64,000 bases of DNA. Origin: Mayamaea pseudoterrestris (taxonomy: Eukaryota; Bacillariophyta; Bacillariophyceae; Sellaphorales; Sellaphoraceae). A program made the position numbers and the translations under genes. Where the stretch lies: the NCBI GenBank assembly GCA_027923505.1, contig BROI01000016.1, positions 372,001 through 436,000 on the forward strand. Direction: 5' to 3'. The notes under the pieces were generated by a model. The model did not search any database, had not been told where the DNA came from, and was given only the letters and a program-made list of their open reading frames with translations. Shown here in pieces: positions 31,193 through 42,426 of this stretch; position 1 is the stretch's first letter; each line of letters starts with the position of its first letter.

Positions 31193-34100
31193 TCAATATT
31201 GACCAAGCAACTCGACCATCTTACGGTGGAATGCAATCTGCTCATCCACGGGGCGGTCGCTGACCTTCTTCTCAACCTGCTCGATAGCCCCAATGGAGTG
31301 TAGATTGCGTCGCGCTGAGCCACTAAATAATGAGAAGGGCCCTGGTGGGATGCAGTGGCTCTCCAACACTTCTCCGTCGGTCCCTATTACATTGCATTGC
31401 GCGTAGATCCAATCGCTACAAGCTGCATGAAACGGATTGTGGTTCGGTTAGTTTGTGTCAAAACGAGCGGTTGCATTTTCTTCGCCACTAGTATGTGGAC
31501 ATTGCGGTAAACTTACCAGCCTCACAAGCATTATTATCGACCTCACCACCATTAGCGCCAGTGGTCGGACCACTTCCAGCACCGCCAAGCGAATCTGTTG
31601 GTACACGCGTTGGGGACTTCCAGATCACCTTTGTAGGCGTTGGACGCTTTTTGGAGTGACGAATTGGACTCGGGCTAGGTTCGGCAGTCGGTGGCCATGA
31701 AGTAACCTCCATCTCTGACGTAGGAGGGGGCGTTGTATTGGGTGTACTGGTAGGCGCATGACTGGGCATCAAGGATGAGGAGTACGTTGGACTTCTGGAG
31801 GTTGTTACGAAAGGAGACTCGCTAGGGGCCCCAGTGTCAATGCGTGTAGGAATCCAGGTGTCGAGATGTGACGTGCTTGCGGTTGGCGGTGCGGATGCTA
31901 AATGAGTAGGGATGAATGTTGGTGCTGTGAACGCAGACGGGCTGTGGGTGGGATGGGATGTCTCCAAAGGTGTTGAAGGCGAATTTGACGGCTTGTCAGT
32001 TGGAGCAAATGTTGTTGACGCTTTGGTGGATCGGTGCGTGGGAGCGGGTGTAGGATTAAAACGTTCCATAGGAAGAGTTGGATGCACCGTTGGAATATCA
32101 GTTGGAGATGCAGTTGGCCAAGATGATGGCCGCTGGGAAGGGCTAGCTGCTGGGGCTTTGGTGGATCTATGTATGGGAGCAGGTGTGGGATTGAAGGTTT
32201 CCATTGGAAGTGTCGGATGCACCGTCGGAAGATCAGTTGGATTGCCAGTTGGAGGTGCAGTTGGCCAAGATGATGGGCGCTGCGAAGGGCTTGCTACCGG
32301 TGCTTTGGTGGATCTATGTGTGGGAGCAGGTGTGGGATTGAAGGTTTCCATTGGAAGTGTCGGATGCACCGTTGGATGCGCTGTTGGATTGCCAGTTGGA
32401 GTAGCAGTTGGCCAAGATGATGGGCGCTGGGAAGGGCTTGCTACTGGTGTTTTAGTGGATCTGTGCATGGGAGCAGGTGATGGATTCCAGGTTTCCATTG
32501 GAAGTGTTGGATGCGCTGTTGGAAGACCAGTTGGATAGTTTGTTGGATTGCCAGTTGGACTTGCAGTTGGCCAAGATGATGGGCGCTGGGAAGGGCTAGC
32601 TGCCGGTGCTTTGGTGGATCTATGTGTGGGAGCGGGTGATGGATTCAAAGTTTCCATTGGAAGTGTTGGATGCGCTGTTGGAAGACCAGTTGGATTGCCA
32701 GTTGGAGCTGCAGTTGGCCAAGATGATGGGCGCTGGGAAGGGCTTGCTGCTGGGGCTTTGGTTGATTTGTGCGTAGGAGCGGGCGATGGATTCCAGGTTT
32801 CCATTGGAAGTGTTGGATGCACAGTTGGAAGACCAGTTGGATTGCCAGTTGGAGTTGCAGTTGGCCAAGATGATGGGCGCTGAGAAGGGCTTGCTGCTGG
32901 GGCTTTGGTTGATTTGTGCGTAGGAGCGGGTGATGGATTCCAGGTTTCCATTGGAAGTGTTGGATGCACAGTTGGATTGCCAGTTGGCCAAGATGTTGGC
33001 CAAGATGATGGGAGCTGTGAAGGGCTTGCTGCTGGGGCTTTGGTGGATTTGTGTGTAGGAGCAGGTGATGGATTCCAGGTTTCCATTGAAAGTGTTGGAT
33101 GCACCGTTGGAAGACCAGTTGGATTGCCAGTTGGAGCTGCAGTTGGCCAAGATGATGGGCGCTGGGATGGGCTTGCTGCTGGTGCTTTGGTGGATTTGTG
33201 CGTAGGAGCGGGTGATGGATTCCAGGTTTCCATTGGAAGTGTTGGATGCGCTGTTGGAAGACCAGTTGGATAGCTTGTTGGATTGCCAGTTGGAGCTGCA
33301 GTTGGCCAAGATGATGGGCGCTGGGAAGGGCTTGCTGCTGGGGCTTTAGTGGATTTGTGCGTAGGCGCGGGTGATGGATTCCAGGTTTCCATTGGAAGTG
33401 TTGGATGCGCTGTTGGAAGACCAGTTGGATTGCCAGTTGGCCAAGATGTTGGCCAAGATGATGGGCGCTGTGAAGGGCTTGCTGCTGGGGCTTTGGTGGA
33501 TTTGTGTGTAGGAGCAGGTGATGGATTCCAGGTTTCCATTGAAAGTGTTGGATGCACCGTTGGAAGACCCGTTGGATTGCCAGTTGGAGATGCAGTAGGC
33601 CAAGCTGACGGGTGATGGGAAGGGCTTGCTGCTGGTGCTTTGGTGGATCTGTGCGTGGGAGCAGGTGTGGGATTGAAGGTTTCCATTCGAAGAGTTGGCT
33701 GCATCGTTGGAAGACCAAGTGGATTGCCAGTTGGAGATGCAGTTGGCCACGCTGATGGGCGCTGGGAAGGGCTTCCTGCTGGTGCTTTTGTGGATCTATG
33801 CATGGGAGCAGGTGTGGGAACAAAGGTTTCCATTGGTAGTGTTGGATGCGCAGTCGGAGAGCCTGTTGGAGGCAGCCTTGGAACATTCGTATCGATGCTT
33901 GTCGCTGGAGCCTCCGTCGCGGCGCAGCAGCCGCAACCACTGAACGTCATGTCAAATTCAATGTCGTCCCAACCAGCAGTTTCAGCATAGTCGTAGAACG
34001 CTGCACTCAATCCGTCGACAAACTTGACGACCAAATCGCTAGTTTCCGCAGAAACTTCCGTCTCGCACACGTTGTGAAAGACTTGAGAGAAGGGAGAGCG

Positions 34101-35236
34101 AATGGGCGACGCGCAAGTCGTGTCAATCCGAGTCACCATTTCGTCGGCGGTGGCATCGTTGTCGCTTGGAAGAAAGTAAATGGGCAATGATGCCGGCAGC
34201 TTGCAGCCAAAGAGAGCCTTGCTAGTATCAGGATTGAAGCTTGCGACGCAAACGGTCGTTTCCATGTTCCCAGTCACTTGTACAGTCTCGCTGCTCGAAA
34301 GGCAGGCCGGCGCATCGTCACTAGCGTAATCCAAGCAAGCGTCACTGCAGTCGACAAAGCGAACGTGAGGGTTGCCAGCGCAAGCGTTGTTGCGATCCAT
34401 GTAGAGCGCCTTTTCGTCCGCCGAGATGCAAGAGGAAGACGCTGCAGCAAGAATCGCATCAACCGTGAGCATTCCAGAGCCAGCGGCGCCGTTGATCATG
34501 AGCTCAAGGTAGGTAGCGCCGCCCTTGCAGCAATGTGCATACGTTTCGCCCGAGTCGTCCGGCATGCTGTCGCAAGTGCACTTGGAAATGATTTCGTCAA
34601 TGTCGACACCGATTGGAGTCGGAGAATCCGTCGGCCAAGTGGGCAAGGGGTAAGAGCCAGAACCAGACGTTCCAATGGTGGACTTGAAGATGGAGTGAGG
34701 ATCGGATGCCGTGTATGGAGTCGCCGTATCCATGGCGCGACGGCCATTCCATTGGTTCCAGTCACTTGGAGATGATTCCATTTCCGAGATGCGCGTCGTC
34801 GCAGTAGTAGTTGTTCTTTGCGTCGCCGTATTTGGTTCCTTGGGCTTGGCGGCGGCGGCGGCGGCGGCGGCAGCAGCAGCAGTCAAGGAGCGGGAGACGG
34901 CGTTGGATGAAGAGTCGTTCACAGGAGCAACGTCATGCGTCTTGACCAATGACGGAGGTGGTCCCGAGACGAAGAGCGAGCGAGCAGCTCGGACGAAACC
35001 TTGGTAGTACGTGTCGACCGGCTGGTTTTGCGTGGCGAAAAGAGGCAATGGCGTGAGACAAGCTTTACTCTGTGCAGCAACAAGCGCACCAATGACGCAT
35101 CCAAAAGCATGGCTGACTATTCCAATGCACCTACCTCTACCGAATCCGTCGTTGCTGGACTCGTCGCAGGCTTGCGAAGGACGCCGTCGATGCGAGCCGA
35201 CGAAAGGAGGAGGATAAAAATGGCGAAAAGGCGCAT
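31193..35236 (-). CDS. Secreted Pro/Thr-repeat protein (cell-surface or wall candidate)
   Basis: There are three exons, 35135-35236, 31517-35069 and 31193-31422, with 65- and 94-bp introns. The product has 1294 residues. Exon 1 supplies a signal peptide (MRLFAIFILLLSSARIDG). The long frame alone would start at 35246 in the wrong phase. After a poly-Ala run comes a Cys-rich region of about 230 residues with CTCDSMPDD and CGCCAATEAP. Then come 12 full copies and one partial copy of a repeat of about 47 residues with the core STKAPAASPSQRPSSWPTA, interspersed with PTGNPTGLPT. A Thr/Pro-rich stretch and a globular end encoded by exons 2-3 follow (NNACEAACSDWIYAQC, tail KMVELLGQY). Heavy O-glycosylation is likely. 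It resembles PT-repeat surface proteins of diatoms. Function unknown. Confidence 0.82.
32010..33870. repeat. In-gene tandem repeat, about 140-147 bp unit
   Basis: DNA basis of the protein repeat in the PT-repeat gene. It spans about 13 units of roughly 141-147 bp, some with small in-frame insertions or losses of PTG/NPT codons. Because the unit and its indels are multiples of three and stop-poor, long ORFs persist in other frames on both strands (for example 31912-32538 plus and 32645-33940 minus). These are shadows. Confidence 0.9.
34849..34882. repeat. GGC/AGC triplet run coding poly-Ala
   Basis: Uninterrupted GGC triplets followed by AGC triplets encode a run of about eleven Ala in the PT-repeat protein. 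It is likely to vary in length. Confidence 0.9.
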
Positions 35237-35856
35237 GATGAAGCAAGAGATGGGAGCAAATGATTGAGATGACAGACCGACTGCTTTTTGTGCGTGATGT
35301 TCACGCGCAACGCGGCGAGGTGCGGCCCCGCCGCGCCGCGCTTTGCTCGTTGGAACCCCATGGTGTGTGTCAAGGATTCTTCCACTCGTTCCGCCGTGCG
35401 ACGCTCTGATTGGCTGAAATGTGGTCGTCGCAGATTTTGAACGCCGTGATTGGTTGAAAGCACGTGCCGCGCGTCGCGGGATCAAACACCGAAGCTTGTG
35501 TGTTTCGACCCACTATTAATAGAATCGACCAAGAATGTATCATCAATGTCATTTTATAATGTGTAGACTCTTAAAACACTCGCTATGAGTTTTCGCTAGA
35601 GATCAATTTTTTTGGTAGGCGAAGTCGTACCGAAACAATCAAGCTACTTGTGCCAGTTGCACTTGTTCGGCAAGTAGGCTTGCACTCCCTTTGACCTATC
35701 ACGCGAGTGTCGACAAAAGGTAAGGTTGAGTTGCTAATTTTGTACCAAATTAAATTTTTTGGCGAAAAGCCTCATTCATCCTAATTGCCGCATGCCCAGG
35801 CACCTGATCCGCAATGCAACAGCAGACAAATGGTATAAATTCTAGCAAGTAAGTTG
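35237..35856. other. Upstream region of PT-repeat gene
   Basis: Contains a GC-rich stretch (about 35300-35345) next to AT-rich DNA (35560-35770). No gene. Presumed promoter of the PT-repeat gene and 3' UTR of ORC4. Confidence 0.4.
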
Positions 35857-37677
35857 TTAAGATATTTTCTTTGCCCATTCCATCAGCGCCGTCGACGCGA
35901 CTGGAAACATGTTTCGATCCAGCGCCAATGTCAGTTCGGCGCGCACGTCAAACGTCAAATGCAAAGGCACCCGCGCCATGGTATGAACGTCCCATTGTAT
36001 GGCCATGTGTTGGTACTGAAAGGGGCCAGTGCCGGCATGGTCCATGGCTGGTCGAATAACGCCGAGCGATAGCAAGTCATGAAAGGCGCGCCGCAAGACT
36101 GGAGTCGAGTAACGGTTTGGTGTGCCTTGATAGCGCCGATACTCCAGCAACATGCGCTCCAATGTCAAGACAATGAGAATGTCGTCCGACTTTTGCGAGT
36201 CTCGCGAAAGAATACGTCGAGCTGATAGTATGAGCGCCACTTGTGGACCGTTCAAGTCGGTCAACACCTGCATTCGAGCTGTTCGACAGGGATCAAACTG
36301 TCCAGAATCTGTCACAAGAGTGGCGCCCATATCCTGCAACGCATGCAGCCAGTAGCGGGGTGTATGCACGCAAACGTCGACGAGCGCGACGGAAGACTCT
36401 TGTGCAGCCATGGCGCGTCGACAGTCTTCTCGATACATGCTCAACGCCAGGCTGGCGACTCGCAGAAACCACCGAACGTCGCGTCCGGTTGACAAGGCAC
36501 GTTGCAACGTAGCTCGGACCTTGACGGAGTCATCCTTGTAGTCGATCTCTGCGCTGGATTCTTGCTGCGACGAATCGGCAACGAGAACTGCGCCAATCTC
36601 CTTGGACAGTTCAGTCGCCTCGTCGTCTTCGTCTTCCTCGTCCATTTGCGCTGATGCATTACCTTCCAACGAATCACCATTACCTGTAGTTAGCTTATCA
36701 AATCGATTCACATGAACCAACTTCTCCAGCAGCATGACTTGCACATGGCTCTTGTTCCAGTTTCCGCTGCAGGCGCCAAAGTGAATGCACTTGGTGCTGC
36801 CATGGACGCGCGACTGGATTCGCTTTTCGAGCAAGCCCAGCACGCCCGAGTGCCGGCTCGTGCCCACCAAGGCCAATCCGCAGTCGGCTTGTCCAATGCG
36901 ATCCAGTAAATGGTATAGCAGCAACTGTGGATTGTTGTTACTATTGTTGCTGCTGCTATTAGACGTTGGTTTCATGTTCCAGCCGCCACCTGCAACACTT
37001 CCAACAAAGGTTTCCAAATGTTTTAGTACAATCAGAATTGGTACATTATCCATGGCGGCAATTTGCAAAATTTGATTCAGCAAATCCATGTGACTGAGAA
37101 AGGACCCCTTGCTGCGGAGACGGAGCAAGTGACTGCGCGACGATGACTTTTTGCGGCGCTTGGATTTTGGCGCGTCGTCGCTTGATTCGTGCGCGTGCGT
37201 TGTTGCTGCTGGCAGTGCACTCTCGGTGAGTTGTCGAAGAATCTCGTGCACGACTCTACCGGTGGCATGACCTGGTAGAATGCGTCCGTCAATGACGACT
37301 TTGCGAAAGAGTGGTGTTGTTGTTAATGACGACTCTGCTGTACTAGATGCTGCTGCCGCAACGTTGGCTAGTTTGGCAAGGACCGCGTCCAACACGATAG
37401 ACTTTCCGCACGCTGGAGGTCCAAACAGAAAAGCGGATCCGTTGCGGCCTTGCAGCAGCGCGTGCTCCAGCTCCTTGTACAGCGCCTCGTAGGGTTCCTG
37501 CAGGTGCAGAGGGAGTGGAGTTGAAGACGATGACCTCGACGAGCCGCCATGGCTGCGGTTGAGATTACGCAGCAAGCAATCCACTGCTGACAGTCGAGAT
37601 CTTAGGCGAGTGCTGTTGCTGATAATTGTCGCGGGTGATGGAAGATTTGTTGTTGCCAGTGGAGAAGGCGACGCCAT
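35857..37677 (-). CDS. ORC4: Origin recognition complex subunit 4
   Basis: Single exon, 606 residues from the Met at 37677, which has an ideal context (ACCATGGC). An in-frame Met at 37761 would add 28. The AAA+ domain has Walker A FGPPACGKS. The Walker B position reads PILIVLKHLETF, so the acidic pair seen in animal ORC4 (LDEFDLF) is not kept. The family signature LALVGTSRHSGVLGLLEKRIQSRV is clear, and the winged-helix end follows (MLLEYRRYQGT, LRRAFHDLLSLG). ORC4 helps bind origins for replication licensing. A Lys/Arg/Ser insertion (SKRRKKSSSRSH) and an acidic loop (MDEEDEDDEA) are local additions. Confidence 0.9.
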   Translation of the reverse strand: MASPSPLATTNLPSPATIISNSTRLRSRLSAVDCLLRNLNRSHGGSSRSSSSTPLPLHLQEPYEALYKELEHALLQGRNGSAFLFGPPACGKSIVLDAVLAKLANVAAAASSTAESSLTTTPLFRKVVIDGRILPGHATGRVVHEILRQLTESALPAATTHAHESSDDAPKSKRRKKSSSRSHLLRLRSKGSFLSHMDLLNQILQIAAMDNVPILIVLKHLETFVGSVAGGGWNMKPTSNSSSNNSNNNPQLLLYHLLDRIGQADCGLALVGTSRHSGVLGLLEKRIQSRVHGSTKCIHFGACSGNWNKSHVQVMLLEKLVHVNRFDKLTTGNGDSLEGNASAQMDEEDEDDEATELSKEIGAVLVADSSQQESSAEIDYKDDSVKVRATLQRALSTGRDVRWFLRVASLALSMYREDCRRAMAAQESSVALVDVCVHTPRYWLHALQDMGATLVTDSGQFDPCRTARMQVLTDLNGPQVALILSARRILSRDSQKSDDILIVLTLERMLLEYRRYQGTPNRYSTPVLRRAFHDLLSLGVIRPAMDHAGTGPFQYQHMAIQWDVHTMARVPLHLTFDVRAELTLALDRNMFPVASTALMEWAKKIS

Positions 37678-38008
37678 GGTGAAAGGGGGAAACTGGGTTG
37701 CATTGCGTGGTTGGAGCGACGATGGTGAAGGTTGAGTCTCTGTACGACGATTAAAATACACGACTGGACGCGTCGACCTGACGAGGCAACGAATCCTCGG
37801 AACAAAGTTTTGTGTCCAATTGACATTTTTGATTAATCCGGCGTAGTCGTAGGTCTACTGTTTAACTCTGAGTGGTAGTCATTTTATTCGTCGGCGACAT
37901 CGCGTTGACACTTTTGTCATGCGAATACTCCGAAATTTGGTTAAGCCGATCTTTGACGGCAACAGTGCCCCATTCGCCGCATAATTACAAGTCGACCGCA
38001 GCAGCAAC
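37678..38008. promoter_or_regulatory. Divergent promoter region, ORC4 / SR-rich ORF
   Basis: 331 bp between divergent starts. No motif assigned. The minus-strand ORF 37879-38340 is mainly antisense to the next gene. Confidence 0.35.
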
Positions 38009-38404
38009 ATGACGGATAGTGTTACTACAAGCAGCGAAAGCCAAGGCAGTATATGCATTAACATCAGGATGGAAAGCCTGTCGCCACGAGCACCAGGCCG
38101 CGCCAACACTCTGATGAGTTTTCGACGACACAGGGCGAGAACAGTCGGTCCAGGCGCACGAGAAAGCAAGCAGGCCTTTGTCGCCAAGCAGGACGAACTC
38201 AAGTCTCGAAGCAGCGAGCATTCTCGTCGTAGCGTTTGCAGCAGCACCGCCAGCTGCGACAGTGACACTGATTCTCCCGTGCGCTGCACCACGGAAACAG
38301 TTTCCCGGCGCCAGAGAGTCAGCCTGGCCCGACGCAACATGAGGCGAGACTCTAGTAGACGAAGTAAAGCTGTCGCGACAAGACGTGCGGGTCTGTTTGC
38401 TTAG
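38009..38404 (+). CDS. Hypothetical basic Ser/Arg-rich protein
   Basis: 131 residues from an ATG preceded by AAC. It is rich in Ser and Arg with a basic end (SRRQRVSLARRNMRRDSSRR) and no recognisable domain, signal or membrane segment. An overlapping minus ORF of 153 codons exists, but it is less protein-like. It might be a small nuclear protein; function unknown. Confidence 0.45.
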   Translation: MTDSVTTSSESQGSICINIRMESLSPRAPGRANTLMSFRRHRARTVGPGARESKQAFVAKQDELKSRSSEHSRRSVCSSTASCDSDTDSPVRCTTETVSRRQRVSLARRNMRRDSSRRSKAVATRRAGLFA

Positions 38405-38952
38405 TTAGCTAACTTGATAACTTGATAAACATGCTACGCTACCTATGGTTTCACTGTTAGTCGCACAGATTTCTAAGAACTACCGGTAGGAGTACAAGTA
38501 CCCGCAGGAGTAAGCAATATACTGCCAAGCGAAAGAGGGGACTAACAAGCAGTATCCGTAAAGAAGCGACACCGATCGGTAGCAAGGCTGACACAAGACA
38601 AGGCTTCGCAATTTCACAAATCTTGGCCTTACAAGTGCATACTGTGATGGGATAGCCGCACGTTACTTCGTGGCAACATCTTCAGAAAAGAACTTCAAGA
38701 ATGTACCTTGATCATATTGGTAATAGCACATGGCCTCTGTGGTAACTACAAGAGTCTATAGCCAAGGCTTTGCAAGAGTACCATCGTGCAGGTTATAGGT
38801 AGTCAATGGCTAGCTGAACGATTACCGGAACGACGTGAATAAAGATCGCCACGACGACGAACGAACGCAGCATCTGCCGCCAAACCTTTCCGTCGTCTTC
38901 GCCCATTGTCCTTGCTTGGCATAGCCATCACCTGAAAGCGCAATATAGTCAC
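38405..38952. other. Intergenic, no gene seen
   Basis: Contains CTACCGGTAGG near 38480 and, just after it, GAGTACAAGTAC (38490-38501), which also occurs at 25508-25519. Presumed promoter of the E1-alpha gene at its right end. Confidence 0.4.
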
Positions 38953-40470
38953 ATGATTTCCTCAATATGTCGTCGAGGCTTTGGTGGTAGTAGTAGGAAT
39001 GTTGCTACAAATGCAATCTCTCGTGCCTTCTCGTCATCGGAAAGCTCATTTGATATTTCCGGATCCTTCATGGTACGTGTTTCGCTTGCTAATTAAACGA
39101 ATATGTTATGCTAAGTTATATGATGAACATTCGCTCTCTCTCACATCTCTATCATATTCTTGTTTTGACAGACACACAAACTTGACACGGCGCCCATGGA
39201 AAGCGTCACAAGCAGCAAGGAGGAACTTTTGAGCATGTTTGAACTCATGTACACCATGAGACGCATGGTAAGAAAGCATTAATTGAATAGTAACATGATG
39301 CCTGCAGAAGTGAACTTGATTTATGCGCGAGCGAATAATTCTTTTACTCATATTCTTTCACTCTTTCACTCTACAGGAAATTACTTGCGACAATGAGTAC
39401 AAGGCGCGCAACATTCGCGGCTTTTGCCACTTGTACGACGGCCAGGAGGCTGTTGCGACGGGCATTCAGTACGCCTTTGAACCGGCCGATAGTTGGATCA
39501 CCAGCTACCGCTGCCACTGCGTGGCGCTGGCGCGAGGCGGATCGGTCAAGCAAGTGGTGGGCGAACTGTTTGGTGTCACGGATGGACTCACCAAGGGAAA
39601 GGGTGGAAGTATGCACTTTTACAACAAGGCGCACAATTTCTTTGGTGGACAAGGAATTGTTGGAGCGCAGGTTCCGGTTGGAACGGGTCTGGCCTTTGCC
39701 AACAAATATAACGCCAAGCCTGGTGAGCCAATGAACGTTGCCATTGCGTGCTATGGAGATGGAGCGGCGAACCAAGGACAAGTCTGGGAGGCGGCCAACA
39801 TGGCGGCTCTTTGGAAACTGGTATGTTGCACCTTGCTGATGGTAGTACTCATGATTCTTTCTGCATGATTCTCACATTTCTACGCTCGTCTCGATTAAAT
39901 AACAATCTCCAGCCAATGCTCTTTTGTGTCGAAAACAATCACTATGGAATGGGAACCTCCATTGACCGTCACTCGAGCATTTCAGACTACTACAAAATGG
40001 GAAATGCCATTCCTGGATTGAGAATTGATGGTATGAATGTACTTGCTGTCAAGGAAGGTATTCGATTTGCCAAGGAGTATGCCGGCAGTGGCAACGGCCC
40101 AATGTACTTGGAGATGATGACGTATCGCTACCACGGACACTCCATGAGTGATCCAGGCACAACCTATCGCAACCGCGAGGAGATTGCCTTTACGCGATCG
40201 ACGCGTGATCCATTGGAATATTTGAAAAAGTGCTTGACGGATGCTGGTTTTGCCGATGCGGATGAAATCAAGGCGATTGAAAAGCGCATTCGCAAGCAAG
40301 TACTCAAGGAAGTGACAGAGGCCAAGGAGTCGGCTCGGCCGCCCATGCAGGAGCTCATTAACCACATTTACGCGGCTGATGTTGGAGTCAAGCCAGCCTC
40401 ACAATTTCCTCCGCACATTCGCATGCCCAATTATGAAAAGAGTTATTGGGCGGATGGCAAGATGGAGTAG
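38953..40470 (+). CDS. PDHA1: Pyruvate dehydrogenase E1 component, alpha subunit (mitochondrial)
   Basis: There are four exons, 38953-39072, 39172-39267, 39377-39820 and 39913-40470, all phase 0. The introns are 99, 109 and 92 bp. The product has 405 residues. The N-terminus ([20 protein letters not shown], then AISRAFSSS) is a typical mitochondrial presequence. The thiamine diphosphate motif runs from [10 protein letters not shown] to FCVENN. The phosphorylation loop [16 protein letters not shown] and [19 protein letters not shown] are family hallmarks. With E1-beta it decarboxylates pyruvate and acetylates lipoyl-E2 in the matrix. Branched-chain E1-alpha and plastid E1-alpha are less likely given these motifs and the presequence. 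Confidence 0.95.
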
Positions 40471-40597
40471 ATATAAGAGTGTGAAGCGTAAATTTATTCG
40501 GCTAGAAATTGCTTTGTTTGTTATATGTATATTGTCTGTCATTGCCATTGCTGTTGTAATTGGTAGACTACTCGTATGAGGCCGACCTATGCGCCTC

Positions 40598-42094
40598 TCA
40601 CCAACCATCAAAGACACCCTTGCCGATTAGTGAATCATCCATTGAACTACCTTTTTCTTGTTGCACGATAGGCGGAAGGACCAATCCTTGTTGCTTGGCC
40701 GCCTCCTGCGCCAGTTTTGCCCGTTCCATTCGCTCATCTTCCATATCCTGTTCCTGTCGTTCTATTCTCGCGTCTTGACCTGACAATCCACCACTGGCGC
40801 CACTAATTTTTCGCTGACCTCCATCCTCTATACATGTCGGTGCAACTTGTAGACATATAGGTCCCATGCGACCAGCACGAAAGTCTTGCAGTATTTTGCG
40901 ACTCGCATCCTCCGGATTGCCTTGACAAGTCGCATCGGCCACGTCAAACAGCAAGTCCTCCCCCGTCCTTAACGCCCCACTGGCATCCACCCGCGTCGTC
41001 AGTGACAGTGGATCAAACTTGTATCGCTCCAAACACTTTTTGCGCCACTGCGGAGCATACTGCCGCGCCAACTGTTTGTCCTCGTGTCGATGCATGTTGA
41101 GCAACCAGTCGCACAAAAAACTAGCAACCGCCTGATTGTCGTAGGCGGCGTCACCAATGCAGTTGCAGGCCGCCAGCAAGGTTGCATCCGATTGATCAAG
41201 TAGTGTAGCGGGTATAATGCCCGGACTATCCAATAGTTCAAACGACTGCTTTTGATCCGTTCGGACGCGAATCCACTGCAGACTGCGCGTCACGCCGGGT
41301 GTGTTGGCCGTCTTGGCGCGCTTGCGGCCAATGAGTTTATTGACCAGCGTCGACTTGCCAGTGTTGGGATAACCAATGATTCCGACGCGCAGGGGACGTT
41401 CCAATAGACCGCGACGACTGCGGCGCTCCTGGACGTGTACGCCTGCCTGGATGATGCGGCGATTCAACGTCTTGACGCCAACGCCTTCCTTGGCGTTGAC
41501 AAAGAGTAGAATGTTGGATTGACTGCTTTCGCTATAGTCACCATTCTTGTTGTTGCTGTCGTCTGTTGCAGTCATGTACTTTAATCGTTCATTCTGCGCC
41601 TGCCTGGCTTGGTTGCGCACCTGCAAGTCCAACACTTGGTTCAACGGATCGTCCGTTCCAAACTCATCGAGCGCCGTCGTCCATTCCGCCTTGGCCGTTC
41701 CCGGCACTGCGTCACTTCTCGTCAAAACTATAATTCGCGGCTTGCCGGCCGTCCACTGCGCCACCATGGGGTGCGAGGTGGCCTTGGGGATGCGGGCGTC
41801 GCGAATCTCCACGACAACGTCGACGGCCTTGAGTGTTTCGCTCAGAGCGCGCTCGGCCTTGGCAATGTGACCGGGATACCATTGCACGACGGGTCTCGCG
41901 TAGTCTGTTGTCTCTGAATGAAACGAGGATGCTGCTGTAGTGGTAGTAGCATAGAGTCGAGTACAATGTGATGTCGTTGCTGCTGATTGTTGTCTGGCGA
42001 TTCTTCGCAGAGATTGTTGCAAGGCAGACGAAACGACGGCGTTCATCATAATATTAAAAAGTAACAGGCGGTTTACTCTTGTTCGGAGCAACAT
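40598..42094 (-). CDS. Circularly permuted GTPase, YlqF/RbgA/MTG1 family (organelle ribosome assembly)
   Basis: Single exon, 498 residues. The GTPase motifs come in permuted order. G4 is TRSD (125-128), G5 NAK (200-202), G1 GYPNTGKS (241-248), G2 with TANTPGVT, and G3 DSPG (289-292). WYPGHIAKAERAL before G4 is the family's entry motif. The N-terminal 60 residues are rich in Arg, Ser and Thr without acids (LQQSLRRIARQQ), so it is organelle-targeted. Mitochondrion (MTG1) is favoured over plastid because there is no signal peptide with a Phe motif. The bacterial homologue helps mature the large ribosomal subunit. The C-terminal 100 residues carry an extra charged helix (RIERQEQDMEDERMERAK). Confidence 0.9.
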   Translation of the reverse strand: MLLRTRVNRLLLFNIMMNAVVSSALQQSLRRIARQQSAATTSHCTRLYATTTTAASSFHSETTDYARPVVQWYPGHIAKAERALSETLKAVDVVVEIRDARIPKATSHPMVAQWTAGKPRIIVLTRSDAVPGTAKAEWTTALDEFGTDDPLNQVLDLQVRNQARQAQNERLKYMTATDDSNNKNGDYSESSQSNILLFVNAKEGVGVKTLNRRIIQAGVHVQERRSRRGLLERPLRVGIIGYPNTGKSTLVNKLIGRKRAKTANTPGVTRSLQWIRVRTDQKQSFELLDSPGIIPATLLDQSDATLLAACNCIGDAAYDNQAVASFLCDWLLNMHRHEDKQLARQYAPQWRKKCLERYKFDPLSLTTRVDASGALRTGEDLLFDVADATCQGNPEDASRKILQDFRAGRMGPICLQVAPTCIEDGGQRKISGASGGLSGQDARIERQEQDMEDERMERAKLAQEAAKQQGLVLPPIVQQEKGSSMDDSLIGKGVFDGW

Positions 42095-42426
42095 GAGCTA
42101 CTACGACAAGTTATATTTGTAGCAGGGGAAGATAGAAGGAGATGCAGGCTATGTCAAATCCCATGGTGATTTGTTCGAAAATGGAAGCAATGGTTGGCTG
42201 ACCATCACAGAGCGGGAATGAATGTCGTATCGGTTGCAGTCGTGAAGCGTTTTGGCGATGCATTGCTTCGGAAATCAACGCATATCAAAGCATCTGATTA
42301 ATACATTATGCTTGTTGCAACTCATAACACTATTGTTAACAAGAACTCATCCATACCATCAAGCAGCCATGCCCCTCGATTATCAACGGGACGTTCGCGA
42401 AATGCGGCATTTGACCTCCAAGCTCA
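42095..42426. other. Intergenic, no gene seen
   Basis: Promoter side of the GTPase gene and 3' flank of the next minus-strand gene. Confidence 0.4.

Noticed and set aside
31912-33940. Long ORFs on the plus strand and a 431-codon minus ORF inside the PT-repeat gene
   Set aside because: They arise because the repeat unit is a multiple of three and poor in stops in all frames. Only the frame with the signal peptide, Cys-rich region and spliced end makes a coherent protein.
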